Positions 52,482 to 63,215 of a stretch of DNA of 64,000 nt are shown in pieces (position 1 is the stretch's first letter; every line of letters begins with the position of its first letter). The notes under the pieces are model-generated. The model was not told the origin of the DNA. It saw only the letters and a program-made list of their open reading frames with translations, and ran no database searches. Both the position numbers and the translations under genes were made by a program. The DNA comes from an uncultured Bacteroidia bacterium (GTDB lineage: Bacteria; Bacteroidota; Bacteroidia; Bacteroidales; Prolixibacteraceae), in assembly GCA_903902325.1 (NCBI GenBank), contig CAIUUO010000183.1, forward strand, positions 1-64,000, given 5' to 3'.

Positions 52482-55400
52482 CTACGGCAATAAAGTAAAC
52501 CTGAAACTGACTCCCAAATTTGAGTTGGTTGTCCGGTAGGCATTTGAAATATAGGGACTATTTACGATCCGGTCGTAGAAAAGCCTGACCAGAAATACTT
52601 CACTCAGGTTATAATCTGCCGAGAACTTGAACGACAAAGCATCCTGCCCGGCTGTAAGCTGCATGTTCGATTCAACCAGTTTTCGCAAGACTGTTTTATT
52701 CTTGCCGTAGGTAATATCGGCCCGCAGGTTAAGGTCGTTGTTCATCATTTTGGAAGAGGTTTTTGTTTTAATGAACAGTTTCATGTTTTCGAAACGGTAA
52801 CCTACTCCCAGACTAGCCTCGTTGTTGTACATTTCGGTTGTCTGGTTGTTGGTGAGGCTCATGGTAATGTTCCTCATTTTCCTGTATTCGATGCGGGTTG
52901 TAAGGTTGTTGATCCAGGTTACGTCGATGTCAAATAAAGGATTGAAGGTTTCATTGATATTGATGGCAGCAACATCATTGAAAGGCAGGAAATTGTTCTG
53001 CGCATCCCGTACGTAGCTGTATCCGTCATTGGCTGTCTTGAAATTCATGTTGGAAAGGTAGGTACCAACATTATAGGTTGAGGTATAATCATGTGAAATA
53101 TTCAACGATTTCATAATCTTCTTCAGGCCGTCGATCTTGCTAACTGCGCCGGAATAGGTGATTCGCCAGTTTGGCATCATGAATTTGGCAGAAGGGAAAG
53201 CAGTTAGTTCAACCTTATTGACGTCTCGTCCGGTGTAGGCAGAAAAGAAGGCCGGAATCAGCACTTCCTGAGAGGTTGGCCCATATCCTGACGGGAAACC
53301 GGTACTAGGATCAATCATACCCGGTTGATAATTGTTTTCGGGGTTTGCAATCCTTTCTGCATCGAGTCTTTGGGCAATCACTTGTCTGTTGTTCTGCATG
53401 TCATTCCATCCTTTCGAATCCTGCACAAAGGCCTTTCCCAGTTTCTCGAAAGAAGTGCCAAGCGTGATAACAGACATGCTGAAGTTTCCCCCAAATGAGT
53501 TATTGTAGGAATCCCATCCTTTGCTTGAATTGTAAATTAAAAATTCCGATGCATTTCTTGCAAAAATGCGGTTCGCCCTCAGTTCAATTTTCAGGTCAGG
53601 CAGAGGAACCAGTTTAGCACGCAGGTTTAGCCTCGTATTGTGGCTCATCATGAAGGGCTTATTCACAATAGTATCCCTGGTGACCCAGTTATTACGGGCG
53701 GCATCAATCCCAAAATTTTCATTCTGCCATCCCATCACAAATGGAATTCCAGGAGCCAGGGAACTACCGTTGTTACCCGCATAGTTATTGAGGCCAAAGA
53801 ACGAACTTCCGGGCATATAGCCCGCAAGGGAAGTTCCTCCCATCTCTCCGTAGGAAATATTCATGTCATACAACATCATCAAGAACCTGGCTGTAAGCTC
53901 GCCAATATGCAAGGCCACAGGAGAATCTTTTTCTTTTTTCGGAGTTATTTCGACCGATGCGGCATCACAATCTGCCTGGGCGGTAAAAATGATCCTGTTA
54001 TCGTTTACAACCTTTACCTGACCCGGAATAGGTTTTCCGGTTAGATCCGAAACTTTAACAATTACCTCCGGAGTGGCTAATTTATGGAAGAATGAATAGG
54101 GGGAATTCTTCTTCATTTTCACATTTTGCTCCTGATATTTTTTGGGGGCTGCAGGAGGAGCCTTTTCTCCCCTGTATCTTTGTCGGCTTGCCTCCTGGCT
54201 TTGAATCCTGCCTCTGCTGAACTCTCCGTATTTCTGGTTCACGTTTCGCAGGAACGGCACTTTGTTGTACAATTGCAGAAAATTCAGTTGACCGTTGAAC
54301 TGGAAAGTACTCATGTTACTGATGGTATTTCCTAATACGTAATTGGGGTTTGTAATCGGCGCAAGGTTCCAGTCGTAACCAGCCTGGTAGGTAAGTGAGG
54401 CCGAAGTCCAGTCAAATAGGGGTATTTTATTGATCGGTATGCTATAGGTGATATTCCAGGTGTGGTGGTAATGGGTGTTTTTACCTCCTTCAAGGATAGT
54501 TCTCCATATCGTGTCGCGTCTTGCCTCGTAGGTGGTTTTAGTCGAATTCAAAGTACTCGCAGGATCACCAATCCGGGAAGTATTGACCGCAGAAAAGTCA
54601 ATTTTTAAAGCTCTTGTGAGATCAAACCGGAAATCATAATAACGGTTCCATATGAAATTTTTCTCCGATGAAATGGGAAGGATGAAATTAGGATTTGTAA
54701 TATTTCTGTACTGCAATTCGCTTTGCATGTTGTTCAAATCCGAACGGAAGGAGATTTGAGCAGGCGTGAGGCTGAAATTGAAATCTCTGAACAGGGTTAA
54801 ATATTTTGATTTCAGAAAAGGGATGCTTTTAAGCGGATCTATGGATTTTGGTTTACCTAAGAAATTGTAATTCAGCAAAGTTCTTGAATTTTGAGTTCTT
54901 TCGATCAGGGTGTTGATATCGCCGTGCTGGTACTGGTTGTAAGAATAGGACATGGAGAGGTTCGACAGGTCGTAGAACCTGGTTTCCCTGTTTCTGTTTT
55001 GTTTGTCGATCTGAACATTTGTAAAATTGATGCTCTGTCGCGAACTGTAATCCAGCGATATTTTCTTGATCGAGTCGCGTTCTGACTTTGTTGCAGCACT
55101 GTTAAGAGCGTCACTTAACTTGACATCCTTGTCGACAGGAGAGTATTCAGGTGTAGCTACGGTTTTTGAAAAACTCATGTACATTGGAATCCTGACTCCC
55201 GATTTTGGTTTAAAAAATTTGCCCAGTTCGAGATTGGTCGAAATATCATATTCCCGGGTATCTTGTATCGCACGTGTCGACATTTTTGAGTCAATATCGC
55301 CGAATCCGGAGGTCATCATTTTACCCGCGAAAGAGTAGCTACCCAGATCGGCCAGATTGCCCGAGACGCGCCCAATGGCCGCCCATCCGCCATTTTCTTC

Positions 55401-58400
55401 AAAATTGGTCAGCCTCAGCTCATTCACCCAAACAATGGCGGAGCGGTTCCCAGTTGTGTGCCCCTTTCGGTTGCTGATTCCTATCATCATCACGGAGACT
55501 TCAGAAAGATCCGGATTGCCCTTTATCTTAATTACATTCTGACCGTTGTTCACTCCCTGATGGATCTGGGAGTATATATCTCCCATGGTGACTGTGCCTG
55601 AATTGATCTCTTTGTTTCGAGTCAGTTTCAGTTGTGGAAGAAGGTCCAACGGTATGTACACGTGGTTTTCGGAAGGCCAGACAATATACCTGTCGCTTTC
55701 CAGGTTATTGTCGTAGAAACCCGGCGGTGTCAGTTTAAGCGGGATCTCGTACTCATAATAATTGTACTGAAAATCGGAACCAATCCGGAGGAAGAGGGAT
55801 AGTTCATTGTCTCTGATCGGGGAACCATCTATTCTCTCGGCATGTACTTCCAATTTCAGATTCTTGTAACGCCGGAGATCAACAGAAGTAGTTTTATAGG
55901 CTGCTCTGGCCTCTCCTGGTTCCAGATCATTAACGCTCAGCAACATAGACTGTTCGTTCAATTGCCGGATCTGGGCGTTGTTGGGATCGATCACACGGTC
56001 AACGCCGGGAGGCAGCACATAGTTGACCGGTTTCCGGGTATTATTCTCTTCGATGTTAACAGCCGCAATGTCAAACTGGGAGTTTCCGGTGGGAAGTGAT
56101 GTATCCGTATTTAGACTTTTTTCGTACTTTCTCCAGTTGGTCCGCACGAGGTCAAGGGTAGCAAAACGCAATACAACAGGCTTTTTCCAACCATTTACCA
56201 ACATCCTCATAAAGCGGATCGACCTGAAATCACTGATTGATCCGTATGTTTTATCGGGTTCTGAGATGGGAACCTTGAACTGATACCAGGTAATGACGGA
56301 TTTTTTACCGCTTTTCAGGGTGACCTCTGATTTCATTACATCCGTGATATAGTTTTTCCCTAGAATCATATTCGCCCTGTCGATCTTGAGGTCGTACTGG
56401 AAATAGGATTCATTCTCGTTCAGCGTGTTGTCGTCGTTGATATCTTCAACATCCGGGATGGAGGTGGCAGCCGTTGGATAACTTTCTGTCGATTGCTCAT
56501 TGGTCGGGGAGTTGCCTTCGGTATTGCTGAAAAACTTGTAGCGTTCAAGGAGGTCTTTCTTCTGCTGGTCATAATCCGAACCCCTGAAGTAATGAAAATC
56601 ATCACTTGAAGGGTCTTTTGAGGCCTGTGCGAAGGCATTCGCATCAACGAGAGGACTCAGGGAAGCAAGGAACTTCTGGTAAAACGTTTGTTCATCTTTT
56701 GAACTTAGTCCATCTAATCCGACATCCTGATAGATTCTCGTTTGGGGAGAATTGTCAAAAGCCTTGACGAGTGATTGCTGCACCGGAACCCGTCCCCAGG
56801 TTGTCACATCCATGCCGCTGTAATCTCCGTTTGTCGGTAAACCCTGTTCGAAGGATTTTCTTCCATCCCGCAGGACATCCTCAGATACCGATCCAAGGTG
56901 AAATACAAGGCTGCCGCCCGGATTTTCATCTCCTACCTTATCTTCAGCGAACGGATCCATCATCCAGAACTGGATGTATTCCACATTCGTCGCCTCAAAG
57001 TCGCTGTTGTCGAGTTTACGCATGATCCCGCCCCATCTGCTCTCAGGATGGGCCAGGGTACCGTCTTTGGCAACGCCGGAAGAGTAGGATGTAGGATTGG
57101 TGTCATAATTGTACGGACCCCTTTCCTGCGGATAAAAGGCAAGATCCAGGGTGGGGATGTTGGTTGGCTGTCCGACAGGATTCTCCTTGTTGGGAAATAT
57201 CTCTGCCTGAAAGACTTCGCGCACACGATGATCGTCGAGCATATCCTCTTGCAGCAGATAAGAAGGAGCCGTGTTCCTTTGCATGAAAGGGTCAATCACA
57301 TACCATGAAAGGCGGGCACGGTTGTAGCCATATGCCAGGTCGTTGATCAGGTTTCCTTCCGGGAAAAGTTCATTACCCTGGGGAGTACTGGCCAGAGACC
57401 ATCCAATAAATGATTTCAGATTGACGGGCGTTGTGGTACCCTCAAAATCGTCCAGATAAACGGCTCCTTCCTTTGATATGGCTTTGGCGTGGCCCGGGAA
57501 TAGCCTGGCCCATTCCATGTCGATGGCAATTTTGGATATCTCTTTTGTATGGAAAAACGGAAGTGAATTGACTGCCTTGGTTATAAACGGAGCAGTAGCG
57601 CTGTAAGAGCCGTTGAAGCCAAGCATGGTATTGGATATAGGATCTTCGCCATAATTTACTTTCTGTGTGAGCGGTTTCTCAAGCAGGTACATCACTGTGG
57701 ATCCAATGTTGAAATTCTTACTGATTTCGTAATTCAAATGAGTGCCCAGCATGGTTTTCCTTTGCATGCTGAAAAGATCCTGGCTTTCAGTTGTGATGGA
57801 TATCGGTGTGCCGGAATCCAGTAAACCCTGATTGATTACCTTTACGCGTCCCTGGGTGTAGTCCACAATGTAATCTACATCTTCTGTCAGTTGTCTGCCT
57901 CCTGCCATCACTTTCACGGATCCTCTTGCAATGTTGAGCGCGTCGAGTGAAATTTCAGAACTGGAAAGGCCTTTATAGCTTCCCGTCATGCTATACTTGT
58001 TCTTCTCGGCATCCTGTTCGGCGACTGTTTTTGTGTTATTGTACAGCGAAGAATAGACATACCTGGTGATTGCAGCAGCATCGCCGTTGAATTTTTTTTC
58101 GAGATTCGAACCGAACGGCTGAACTACCGGGAAGATAATCCGTCCCTTCTGCGCATCTACTGTAATCTTGTCGATGAAGTCAAAAATTCCGTCCGGATAG
58201 GGATCAAGTTGTTTATTGAGATTATCCAGATTCATCACATTCAGGAGGTTTTTCTCCTTGAGCGGGCCATCAGGAAGATAATTCAGATTAGTTCCGGAGG
58301 CATCATTCCTGTATAGGACATCCATCTTGAATTGGTCGCTCGAAAGACGCTGTGAATTGATGTTGTAGATATTTTTCATCATCAAATCCCAGTTCTTGAA

Positions 58401-59987
58401 TTTTGGATTCAGATTTGTGCCCTTCAACATCTTTAGAACCAGTGTTTTTGGGGCTTCTATCCCATCCGTTGAAAATTCGCCAACCTGGCAAGTCTGCCCG
58501 TTGGAAGTGTATTGATAGGCAATTGCAAGTATTTCGTCCGAATTGAGTGCAGCACTCAGCGAGATGTATCCCAGCTGACGGTTGATGGTATATTCAGTTG
58601 AATCGAGACGTCGGGCATTTTCAATCTTCTCAAAATCACGGCCTGCGATGAAGTCCCGTTGCGACAAGGGTTTCAGTATCTCGTTCAACCTGGCAAAATC
58701 GCGGATTCCCGAATAGGTATTTGTCATCTCCTTGTAGAGGCCGTTGATGTTGTTGTTGGGAAGCTGGTTGTAAGGATAGGCTTGACCCGGCGTATCGCCA
58801 AATTCAGGAATGGCGTGATTCTGCATGTCTTTGCTGTTCTCACCAAGGTCAAGCAGGGCAAGCACGTTGCGGGACTGGTCAAAGCGTGCGGATTTGTTGG
58901 TTACCCAAACCTCCACCTTGTTGATGGTAATGGATGATTTAATGACGGGGAGTTCAGAAAGGGCCTGGTCGTAATTGTTGTAAAAATGATGACCGAAGAA
59001 AAAATTCCTGTTGGCATCATAATTGGTAGCATTAATTGCAAACTTGGTTTGTTCGGCACCTCCCGAGGTATTGATCACTTTGGTTTCGCCTTTTTGCTGT
59101 GAAAAAAGCGTGGTAACTGATAATTTTCCGAACTGAAGGTCTGCTTTCACACCAAAAAGGTTTACCCCGCCGCGAATCAGGGTTCCTGTAAGAGGCATTG
59201 AAACATTTCCAGCCTCCACATTTCTTACAATTTCATCTTCACCACCTGAATAATTGAGCCTGATTTTATTTTCGAAGTCAAAGGTGGCATCTGTGTTGTA
59301 GTTGAACCTCAACTTCATTCTGTCGCCTATTTCTCCATCCAGACTCACATTGATCTTATTGGTAAAGTCGAAGGTGGTATTTTTCTGCATTCTGGTCGGA
59401 ATAGCCGGATTTTCAATCTTGTTACTTTTCGCTCCAAGAGTCATCTCAACGTATCCCTGCGGACGAATGTTCACGACACTGCTTCCAAAAACCTTGCTGA
59501 ACGCATCTCCCCCTATCTGAAACTGAGGTACAATCTGGGAGTGTTTATCTGAAGATTGTTGTGAGATTTTTTTCCTCCAATATCTGTCTACATATTCCTT
59601 CATATCTTCCTGGAGGTACTCATGCAAACTGAGTGCCCCAGGTAAACGGTATTCTATGCTTCCTGCCTTTTCAGTAATGAGATATTGTCCGGTAAGTGCA
59701 TCGTATACCACTTCGGTCTTGATGTTGGAAGGTTTTTTCAGGTACAGTGAAGTGGTGTCACTGTTGTGAAGTTGGGAAAAAGGATTTGGCTTTTTTTTGG
59801 AATGAAGGCTGTTCACGGCTGTATCTCCCGGATCAGAATCCGCGGCCAGAAAATTTTTGGGATCAAAGTGCCTGGGCATAGCATTTACTGATCCAATGGA
59901 TGGGTTGCTATGCCAAACTAATGCAAGACATGCGAAAAGCAATGTCGCAAAAATGGTATTGAAAAGTACTTTTTTCAATTTCGTCAA
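52482..59987 (-). CDS. sprA: Type IX secretion translocon protein SprA/Sov
   Basis: SprA (Sov in Porphyromonas) is the very large outer-membrane barrel through which T9SS cargo leaves the cell, also needed for gliding in some Bacteroidota. The 2501 residues match the family's usual ~2400-2500. A signal/anchor segment (VLFNTIFATLLFACLALVWH) starts it; family blocks include LRFNYNTDATFDFENKIRLNY, VYLDDFEGTTTPVNL, RYIVWPSENHVYIPLDLLP and the C-terminal MSYSYNQYQHGDINTLIERT, LSISHDYTSTYNVGTY-type repeats. It overlaps the ruvA stop by four bases, as often seen in Bacteroidota. A less structured segment rich in Lys, Pro and Gln lies around residues 1930-2030. It is the largest gene in the window and the best evidence for phylum. 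Confidence 0.95.
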   Translation of the reverse strand: MTKLKKVLFNTIFATLLFACLALVWHSNPSIGSVNAMPRHFDPKNFLAADSDPGDTAVNSLHSKKKPNPFSQLHNSDTTSLYLKKPSNIKTEVVYDALTGQYLITEKAGSIEYRLPGALSLHEYLQEDMKEYVDRYWRKKISQQSSDKHSQIVPQFQIGGDAFSKVFGSSVVNIRPQGYVEMTLGAKSNKIENPAIPTRMQKNTTFDFTNKINVSLDGEIGDRMKLRFNYNTDATFDFENKIRLNYSGGEDEIVRNVEAGNVSMPLTGTLIRGGVNLFGVKADLQFGKLSVTTLFSQQKGETKVINTSGGAEQTKFAINATNYDANRNFFFGHHFYNNYDQALSELPVIKSSITINKVEVWVTNKSARFDQSRNVLALLDLGENSKDMQNHAIPEFGDTPGQAYPYNQLPNNNINGLYKEMTNTYSGIRDFARLNEILKPLSQRDFIAGRDFEKIENARRLDSTEYTINRQLGYISLSAALNSDEILAIAYQYTSNGQTCQVGEFSTDGIEAPKTLVLKMLKGTNLNPKFKNWDLMMKNIYNINSQRLSSDQFKMDVLYRNDASGTNLNYLPDGPLKEKNLLNVMNLDNLNKQLDPYPDGIFDFIDKITVDAQKGRIIFPVVQPFGSNLEKKFNGDAAAITRYVYSSLYNNTKTVAEQDAEKNKYSMTGSYKGLSSSEISLDALNIARGSVKVMAGGRQLTEDVDYIVDYTQGRVKVINQGLLDSGTPISITTESQDLFSMQRKTMLGTHLNYEISKNFNIGSTVMYLLEKPLTQKVNYGEDPISNTMLGFNGSYSATAPFITKAVNSLPFFHTKEISKIAIDMEWARLFPGHAKAISKEGAVYLDDFEGTTTPVNLKSFIGWSLASTPQGNELFPEGNLINDLAYGYNRARLSWYVIDPFMQRNTAPSYLLQEDMLDDHRVREVFQAEIFPNKENPVGQPTNIPTLDLAFYPQERGPYNYDTNPTSYSSGVAKDGTLAHPESRWGGIMRKLDNSDFEATNVEYIQFWMMDPFAEDKVGDENPGGSLVFHLGSVSEDVLRDGRKSFEQGLPTNGDYSGMDVTTWGRVPVQQSLVKAFDNSPQTRIYQDVGLDGLSSKDEQTFYQKFLASLSPLVDANAFAQASKDPSSDDFHYFRGSDYDQQKKDLLERYKFFSNTEGNSPTNEQSTESYPTAATSIPDVEDINDDNTLNENESYFQYDLKIDRANMILGKNYITDVMKSEVTLKSGKKSVITWYQFKVPISEPDKTYGSISDFRSIRFMRMLVNGWKKPVVLRFATLDLVRTNWRKYEKSLNTDTSLPTGNSQFDIAAVNIEENNTRKPVNYVLPPGVDRVIDPNNAQIRQLNEQSMLLSVNDLEPGEARAAYKTTSVDLRRYKNLKLEVHAERIDGSPIRDNELSLFLRIGSDFQYNYYEYEIPLKLTPPGFYDNNLESDRYIVWPSENHVYIPLDLLPQLKLTRNKEINSGTVTMGDIYSQIHQGVNNGQNVIKIKGNPDLSEVSVMMIGISNRKGHTTGNRSAIVWVNELRLTNFEENGGWAAIGRVSGNLADLGSYSFAGKMMTSGFGDIDSKMSTRAIQDTREYDISTNLELGKFFKPKSGVRIPMYMSFSKTVATPEYSPVDKDVKLSDALNSAATKSERDSIKKISLDYSSRQSINFTNVQIDKQNRNRETRFYDLSNLSMSYSYNQYQHGDINTLIERTQNSRTLLNYNFLGKPKSIDPLKSIPFLKSKYLTLFRDFNFSLTPAQISFRSDLNNMQSELQYRNITNPNFILPISSEKNFIWNRYYDFRFDLTRALKIDFSAVNTSRIGDPASTLNSTKTTYEARRDTIWRTILEGGKNTHYHHTWNITYSIPINKIPLFDWTSASLTYQAGYDWNLAPITNPNYVLGNTISNMSTFQFNGQLNFLQLYNKVPFLRNVNQKYGEFSRGRIQSQEASRQRYRGEKAPPAAPKKYQEQNVKMKKNSPYSFFHKLATPEVIVKVSDLTGKPIPGQVKVVNDNRIIFTAQADCDAASVEITPKKEKDSPVALHIGELTARFLMMLYDMNISYGEMGGTSLAGYMPGSSFFGLNNYAGNNGSSLAPGIPFVMGWQNENFGIDAARNNWVTRDTIVNKPFMMSHNTRLNLRAKLVPLPDLKIELRANRIFARNASEFLIYNSSKGWDSYNNSFGGNFSMSVITLGTSFEKLGKAFVQDSKGWNDMQNNRQVIAQRLDAERIANPENNYQPGMIDPSTGFPSGYGPTSQEVLIPAFFSAYTGRDVNKVELTAFPSAKFMMPNWRITYSGAVSKIDGLKKIMKSLNISHDYTSTYNVGTYLSNMNFKTANDGYSYVRDAQNNFLPFNDVAAININETFNPLFDIDVTWINNLTTRIEYRKMRNITMSLTNNQTTEMYNNEASLGVGYRFENMKLFIKTKTSSKMMNNDLNLRADITYGKNKTVLRKLVESNMQLTAGQDALSFKFSADYNLSEVFLVRLFYDRIVNSPYISNAYRTTNSNLGVSFRFTLLP

Positions 59988-60565
59988 AAACTCTTTAACG
60001 CTAACTTGATCAGGTTTTCAACTGTTATTGCCGGTTGTTCGATGAGGACCTGATCCACTAGTTTTTCAACAGCTTTCTTGTTAAACCCGAGCATTTCCAA
60101 AGCGGCGACCGCTTCAGAGCGTACCGGACTTCCGTCTGGACGGAACAACTGATCTCCTGCGCTTGATTTACCGATTTTATCCTTCAGATCAATGATTACC
60201 CTTTGGGCCGTCTTGATCCCGATCCCTTTTATGTTCTTCAGTAATCCAACGTTTTCGTTCAGAATGGCATGCTGCAGTTCCTCCGGCTTGTGGGAGGAGA
60301 GCATCATGATGGCCGTATTGGCGCCAATGCCGTTCACAGAGATCAACAGCCTGAAAAGTTCACGCTCTGCCTGATCAAAAAAACCATAAAGAATATGTGC
60401 ATCTTCCCGGATAACCTGATGCAGGAATAATTTCCCTTTTTCACTGCCGTGAAGCAGGGAATAGGTTGTGAGTGAAATATGAACAAAATAACCGATTTCA
60501 CCTGCTTCAATGACGACGCCGGCAGGCGACAGGCTGATCACGGATCCTTTGATGTATTCAAACAT
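59984..60565 (-). CDS. ruvA: Holliday junction DNA helicase RuvA
   Basis: RuvA binds four-way junctions and directs the RuvB motor. The 193 residues include the N-terminal OB-fold MFEYIKGSVISLSPAGVV, YGFFDQAERELFRLLISVNGIGANTAIMML, LKNIKGIGIKTAQRVIIDLKDK (helix-hairpin-helix motifs), and a C-terminal UBA-like RuvB-contact domain. Its stop overlaps the sprA start by four bases, so the two are translationally coupled. It lies 21 bases behind pdxA. Confidence 0.95.
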   Translation of the reverse strand: MFEYIKGSVISLSPAGVVIEAGEIGYFVHISLTTYSLLHGSEKGKLFLHQVIREDAHILYGFFDQAERELFRLLISVNGIGANTAIMMLSSHKPEELQHAILNENVGLLKNIKGIGIKTAQRVIIDLKDKIGKSSAGDQLFRPDGSPVRSEAVAALEMLGFNKKAVEKLVDQVLIEQPAITVENLIKLALKSF

Positions 60566-60586
60566 AAACAGCGTTCTTAATTGTGG

Positions 60587-61648
60587 TTATTCTCCTCCTG
60601 TCCGGTCTATCTCGTGGTGCTTCAATGGATTTTTTGACATCTCCTTGTAAAGTTTTCGTGATTCAAAAACATCGATGGCCAGATAGATGGCATTTCTGAA
60701 TGAATCCTCCGAGGCAACGCCAGTTCCGGCAATGTCATAAGCCGTACCATGACCGGGACTGGTTCTGACCACAGGTAAACCGGCCGTAAAGTTCACACCG
60801 GATTCAAAAGCGATTACTTTGAAGGGAATCAGACCCTGATCGTGATACATGGCAAGAACTGCGTCAAATTTCCTGAAATCGCCTGATCCGAAAAATCCGT
60901 CAGCAGGGAAGGGGCCCAGCGCGATAATGCCTTCCTCATTGGCTTGTTTGATGGCGGGTTTGACGATATCCTGATCTTCCATTCCGATCACTCCATTATC
61001 ACCGGCATGAGGGTTTAGCCCCAAAACGGCAATCCTTGGCTTATGGAGCGAAAAGTCTTCCATCAGCGTCTTGTGCAGAATTCGAATGTTGGATAGAATC
61101 TTCTCCTTCGTGAGGCTTGGAGAGACTTGCTGTAGCGGAATATGGCCAGTAACTACCCCAATTTTCAGCTGGTCGCTCACCATAAGCATCATGTAGTTTT
61201 TGGATGCAAACTCACTGGCAAAATACTCTGTATGACCCGGAAATTTGAAATTCTCAGACTGTATATTTTCCTTGTTGATGGGAGCAGTCACAACCACATC
61301 GATTTCGCCGGCTTTCAGGTCTCGCACAGCGGCCTGAAGTGAAAGTAAGGCGGCTTCACCTGCTTCGGGAGTGGATTTGCCCAATTCAACCCTGATCTCC
61401 TCATCCACACAATTGATGATGTTGACCCTCTTTGAATTTGCCTCCCTCGCGTGGGCAATCTGGTTAAAGCTGAATAACTCAACATCCAGGGCCTTCCGGT
61501 GATAGGCGGCAACCTTGGGAGAGCCATAAACGATAGGGGTGCATGTTTCCAGCAATCTGCTATCGGACAAAGTTTTAATTATAACTTCATATCCTATGCC
61601 ATTGATATCGCCATGCGTGATTCCTACTCTCAATTTATGTTGTTCCAT
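60587..61648 (-). CDS. pdxA: 4-hydroxythreonine-4-phosphate dehydrogenase
   Basis: PdxA oxidises 4-phosphohydroxy-L-threonine for pyridoxal-phosphate synthesis by the DXP-dependent route. The 353 residues start with RVGITHGDINGIGYEVIIKTL and have APINKENIQS with GHTEYFASE, NPHAGDNGVIG and YHDQGLIPFK, which supply the zinc ligands. No other pdx gene is in the window. It lies between pepA (87-base gap) and ruvA. Confidence 0.94.
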   Translation of the reverse strand: MEQHKLRVGITHGDINGIGYEVIIKTLSDSRLLETCTPIVYGSPKVAAYHRKALDVELFSFNQIAHAREANSKRVNIINCVDEEIRVELGKSTPEAGEAALLSLQAAVRDLKAGEIDVVVTAPINKENIQSENFKFPGHTEYFASEFASKNYMMLMVSDQLKIGVVTGHIPLQQVSPSLTKEKILSNIRILHKTLMEDFSLHKPRIAVLGLNPHAGDNGVIGMEDQDIVKPAIKQANEEGIIALGPFPADGFFGSGDFRKFDAVLAMYHDQGLIPFKVIAFESGVNFTAGLPVVRTSPGHGTAYDIAGTGVASEDSFRNAIYLAIDVFESRKLYKEMSKNPLKHHEIDRTGGE

Positions 61649-61735
61649 ACGTACATTTTATTGGTTTGAACGTCTGTTTACGTTCTCTTTATTTGTCAAA
61701 TTTAAACTTTTATTCAAACAATCAGGGAAGTAAGC

Positions 61736-63193
61736 TTATGAATTCGGCCCCGTTCCCATTCCATCAGCCAAAAGCCTTAAAAAATCAGTCAAAAGCCTTA
61801 CTCCTGTTGCAGTTCCGCCAACTGTCCGGTAATGATCCGCCGCATGAAGAAAGGCCGGACCGGCGATGTCCAGATGAATCCAGGGATAATCTGTAAACCG
61901 TTGCAGGAACTTCCCTGCTGAAATGGCCCCGGCCTCGCCTCCTCCTATGTTCTTCATGTCGGCGATGCTCGATTTAATCATTTCATCGTACTCTTCCCAG
62001 AGTGGCAACTCCACAATTCTTTCGTTTACCCTTTCGCCTGCTTTTTTCAGCAGATCAAATAAGTCTCCCCACTGGTTGGACATGGCTGCTATGCCATGTA
62101 TTCCGAGAGTCATGGCAGCTGAACCGGTTAATGTTGCCAGGTCAATCACCAGCATCGGATTGTACTTTTTGGCATAACACAAAGCATCGGCCAGAATAAG
62201 CCTGCCTTCCGCATCCGTGTTCAGCACTTCGACTGTTGCCCCATTTGATATCGTGATGACATCTCCGGGAGTGATGGCATTGCCTCCGGGCCTGTTATCG
62301 GTTGCAGGAACCAGCGTCACCAGGTGTAGCGGCAGCTTATAGCTCGCAGCGACAAAAATGGCAGCAGCAACGGCAGCACCTCCGGCCATGTCACACTTCA
62401 TGTAATCCATCGACTTGGCCGTGGGTTTCAGGCTAAGACCTCCCGTATCGAAAACGACCCCTTTCCCAACCAACACAATCGGCTGACGGTTAAGCGGTTT
62501 CTCGGGTTTCCACTCCATGATGGTGAAAGTGGGAGGATCCACGCTGCCCTTGTTGACGGCCAGCAATCCACCCATCCCAAGCGCTTCAATCTGGTCTTTG
62601 CCCAATACCTCACTGTGAATACCAACTTCGAGGCTCATTTGTTCAAGGATGGAGCTAAATTTTTCTGCATTGAGGCTGATAACGGGTTCATTCACCAGGT
62701 CGCGGGCTCTGAAAACTGCGTTGGTAAGGATGGAAAGCTGCTCTAAATCCTTGTCGGAGACGGATTTTCCGTTTATGATAATTTCACTGAGTGAAGTCCT
62801 CATTTTATCAGCTTTTGAATTGTATTTCAAAAACTGGTAGTTTCCCAAAATAGCCCCTTCGGCAAAAGCAAGAATAATTTCAGGGTTTTCGGGGAAGGCA
62901 GTTATTTCTATGGATTCAAATTTATTCTCCCTTGCCCATAGTGCCGCCTCATTGCCTTTTCTTCTCCATGCTTCCAGGGCATGGTTCGGTACTTCGAATG
63001 AAGGGATGGTCGCAATAAGCAACTTGCTTGTAAATCTGTTGATCTCAACCAGCCTTTGTTCGTTTTTCAGTTTATCGAGAAGGTAAATATGTTCTTCCTG
63101 ACCAAGAGACAATTCAGGTAGGTCTGCTATTTCTTTCAAGAGAAAGATTTGGTTCCGCTGCGGGATTTCCGATGTGCTTTTAGTTAATATCAT
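61736..63193 (-). CDS. pepA: M17 leucyl aminopeptidase
   Basis: This cytoplasmic metallopeptidase removes N-terminal residues from peptides. The 485 residues have an N-terminal regulatory domain and the C-terminal catalytic domain with VGKGVVFDTGGLSLKPTAKSMDYMKCDMAGG and the family signature NTDAEGRLILADAL. Two-metal site residues (Lys, Asp, Asp, Glu) appear intact. It may also act on other substrates. It is the first gene of the pdxA-ruvA-sprA-side series and divergent from mqnC. Confidence 0.92.
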   Translation of the reverse strand: MILTKSTSEIPQRNQIFLLKEIADLPELSLGQEEHIYLLDKLKNEQRLVEINRFTSKLLIATIPSFEVPNHALEAWRRKGNEAALWARENKFESIEITAFPENPEIILAFAEGAILGNYQFLKYNSKADKMRTSLSEIIINGKSVSDKDLEQLSILTNAVFRARDLVNEPVISLNAEKFSSILEQMSLEVGIHSEVLGKDQIEALGMGGLLAVNKGSVDPPTFTIMEWKPEKPLNRQPIVLVGKGVVFDTGGLSLKPTAKSMDYMKCDMAGGAAVAAAIFVAASYKLPLHLVTLVPATDNRPGGNAITPGDVITISNGATVEVLNTDAEGRLILADALCYAKKYNPMLVIDLATLTGSAAMTLGIHGIAAMSNQWGDLFDLLKKAGERVNERIVELPLWEEYDEMIKSSIADMKNIGGGEAGAISAGKFLQRFTDYPWIHLDIAGPAFLHAADHYRTVGGTATGVRLLTDFLRLLADGMGTGPNS

Positions 63194-63215
63194 GGTTTTG
63201 AATCTGATGTTAATG

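Noticed and set aside
52255..52539. 94-codon plus-strand ORF across the rnhB-sprA gap
   Set aside because: It runs antisense into the sprA 3' end and shows no family pattern. The GC-rich gap is reported as unassigned instead.
53890..54190. Suspected inserted foreign domain in SprA (Lys/Pro-rich stretch, about residues 1930-2030)
   Set aside because: The sequence has a loop-like composition, and a similar region exists in SprA relatives as I remember them, so I treat it as ordinary.
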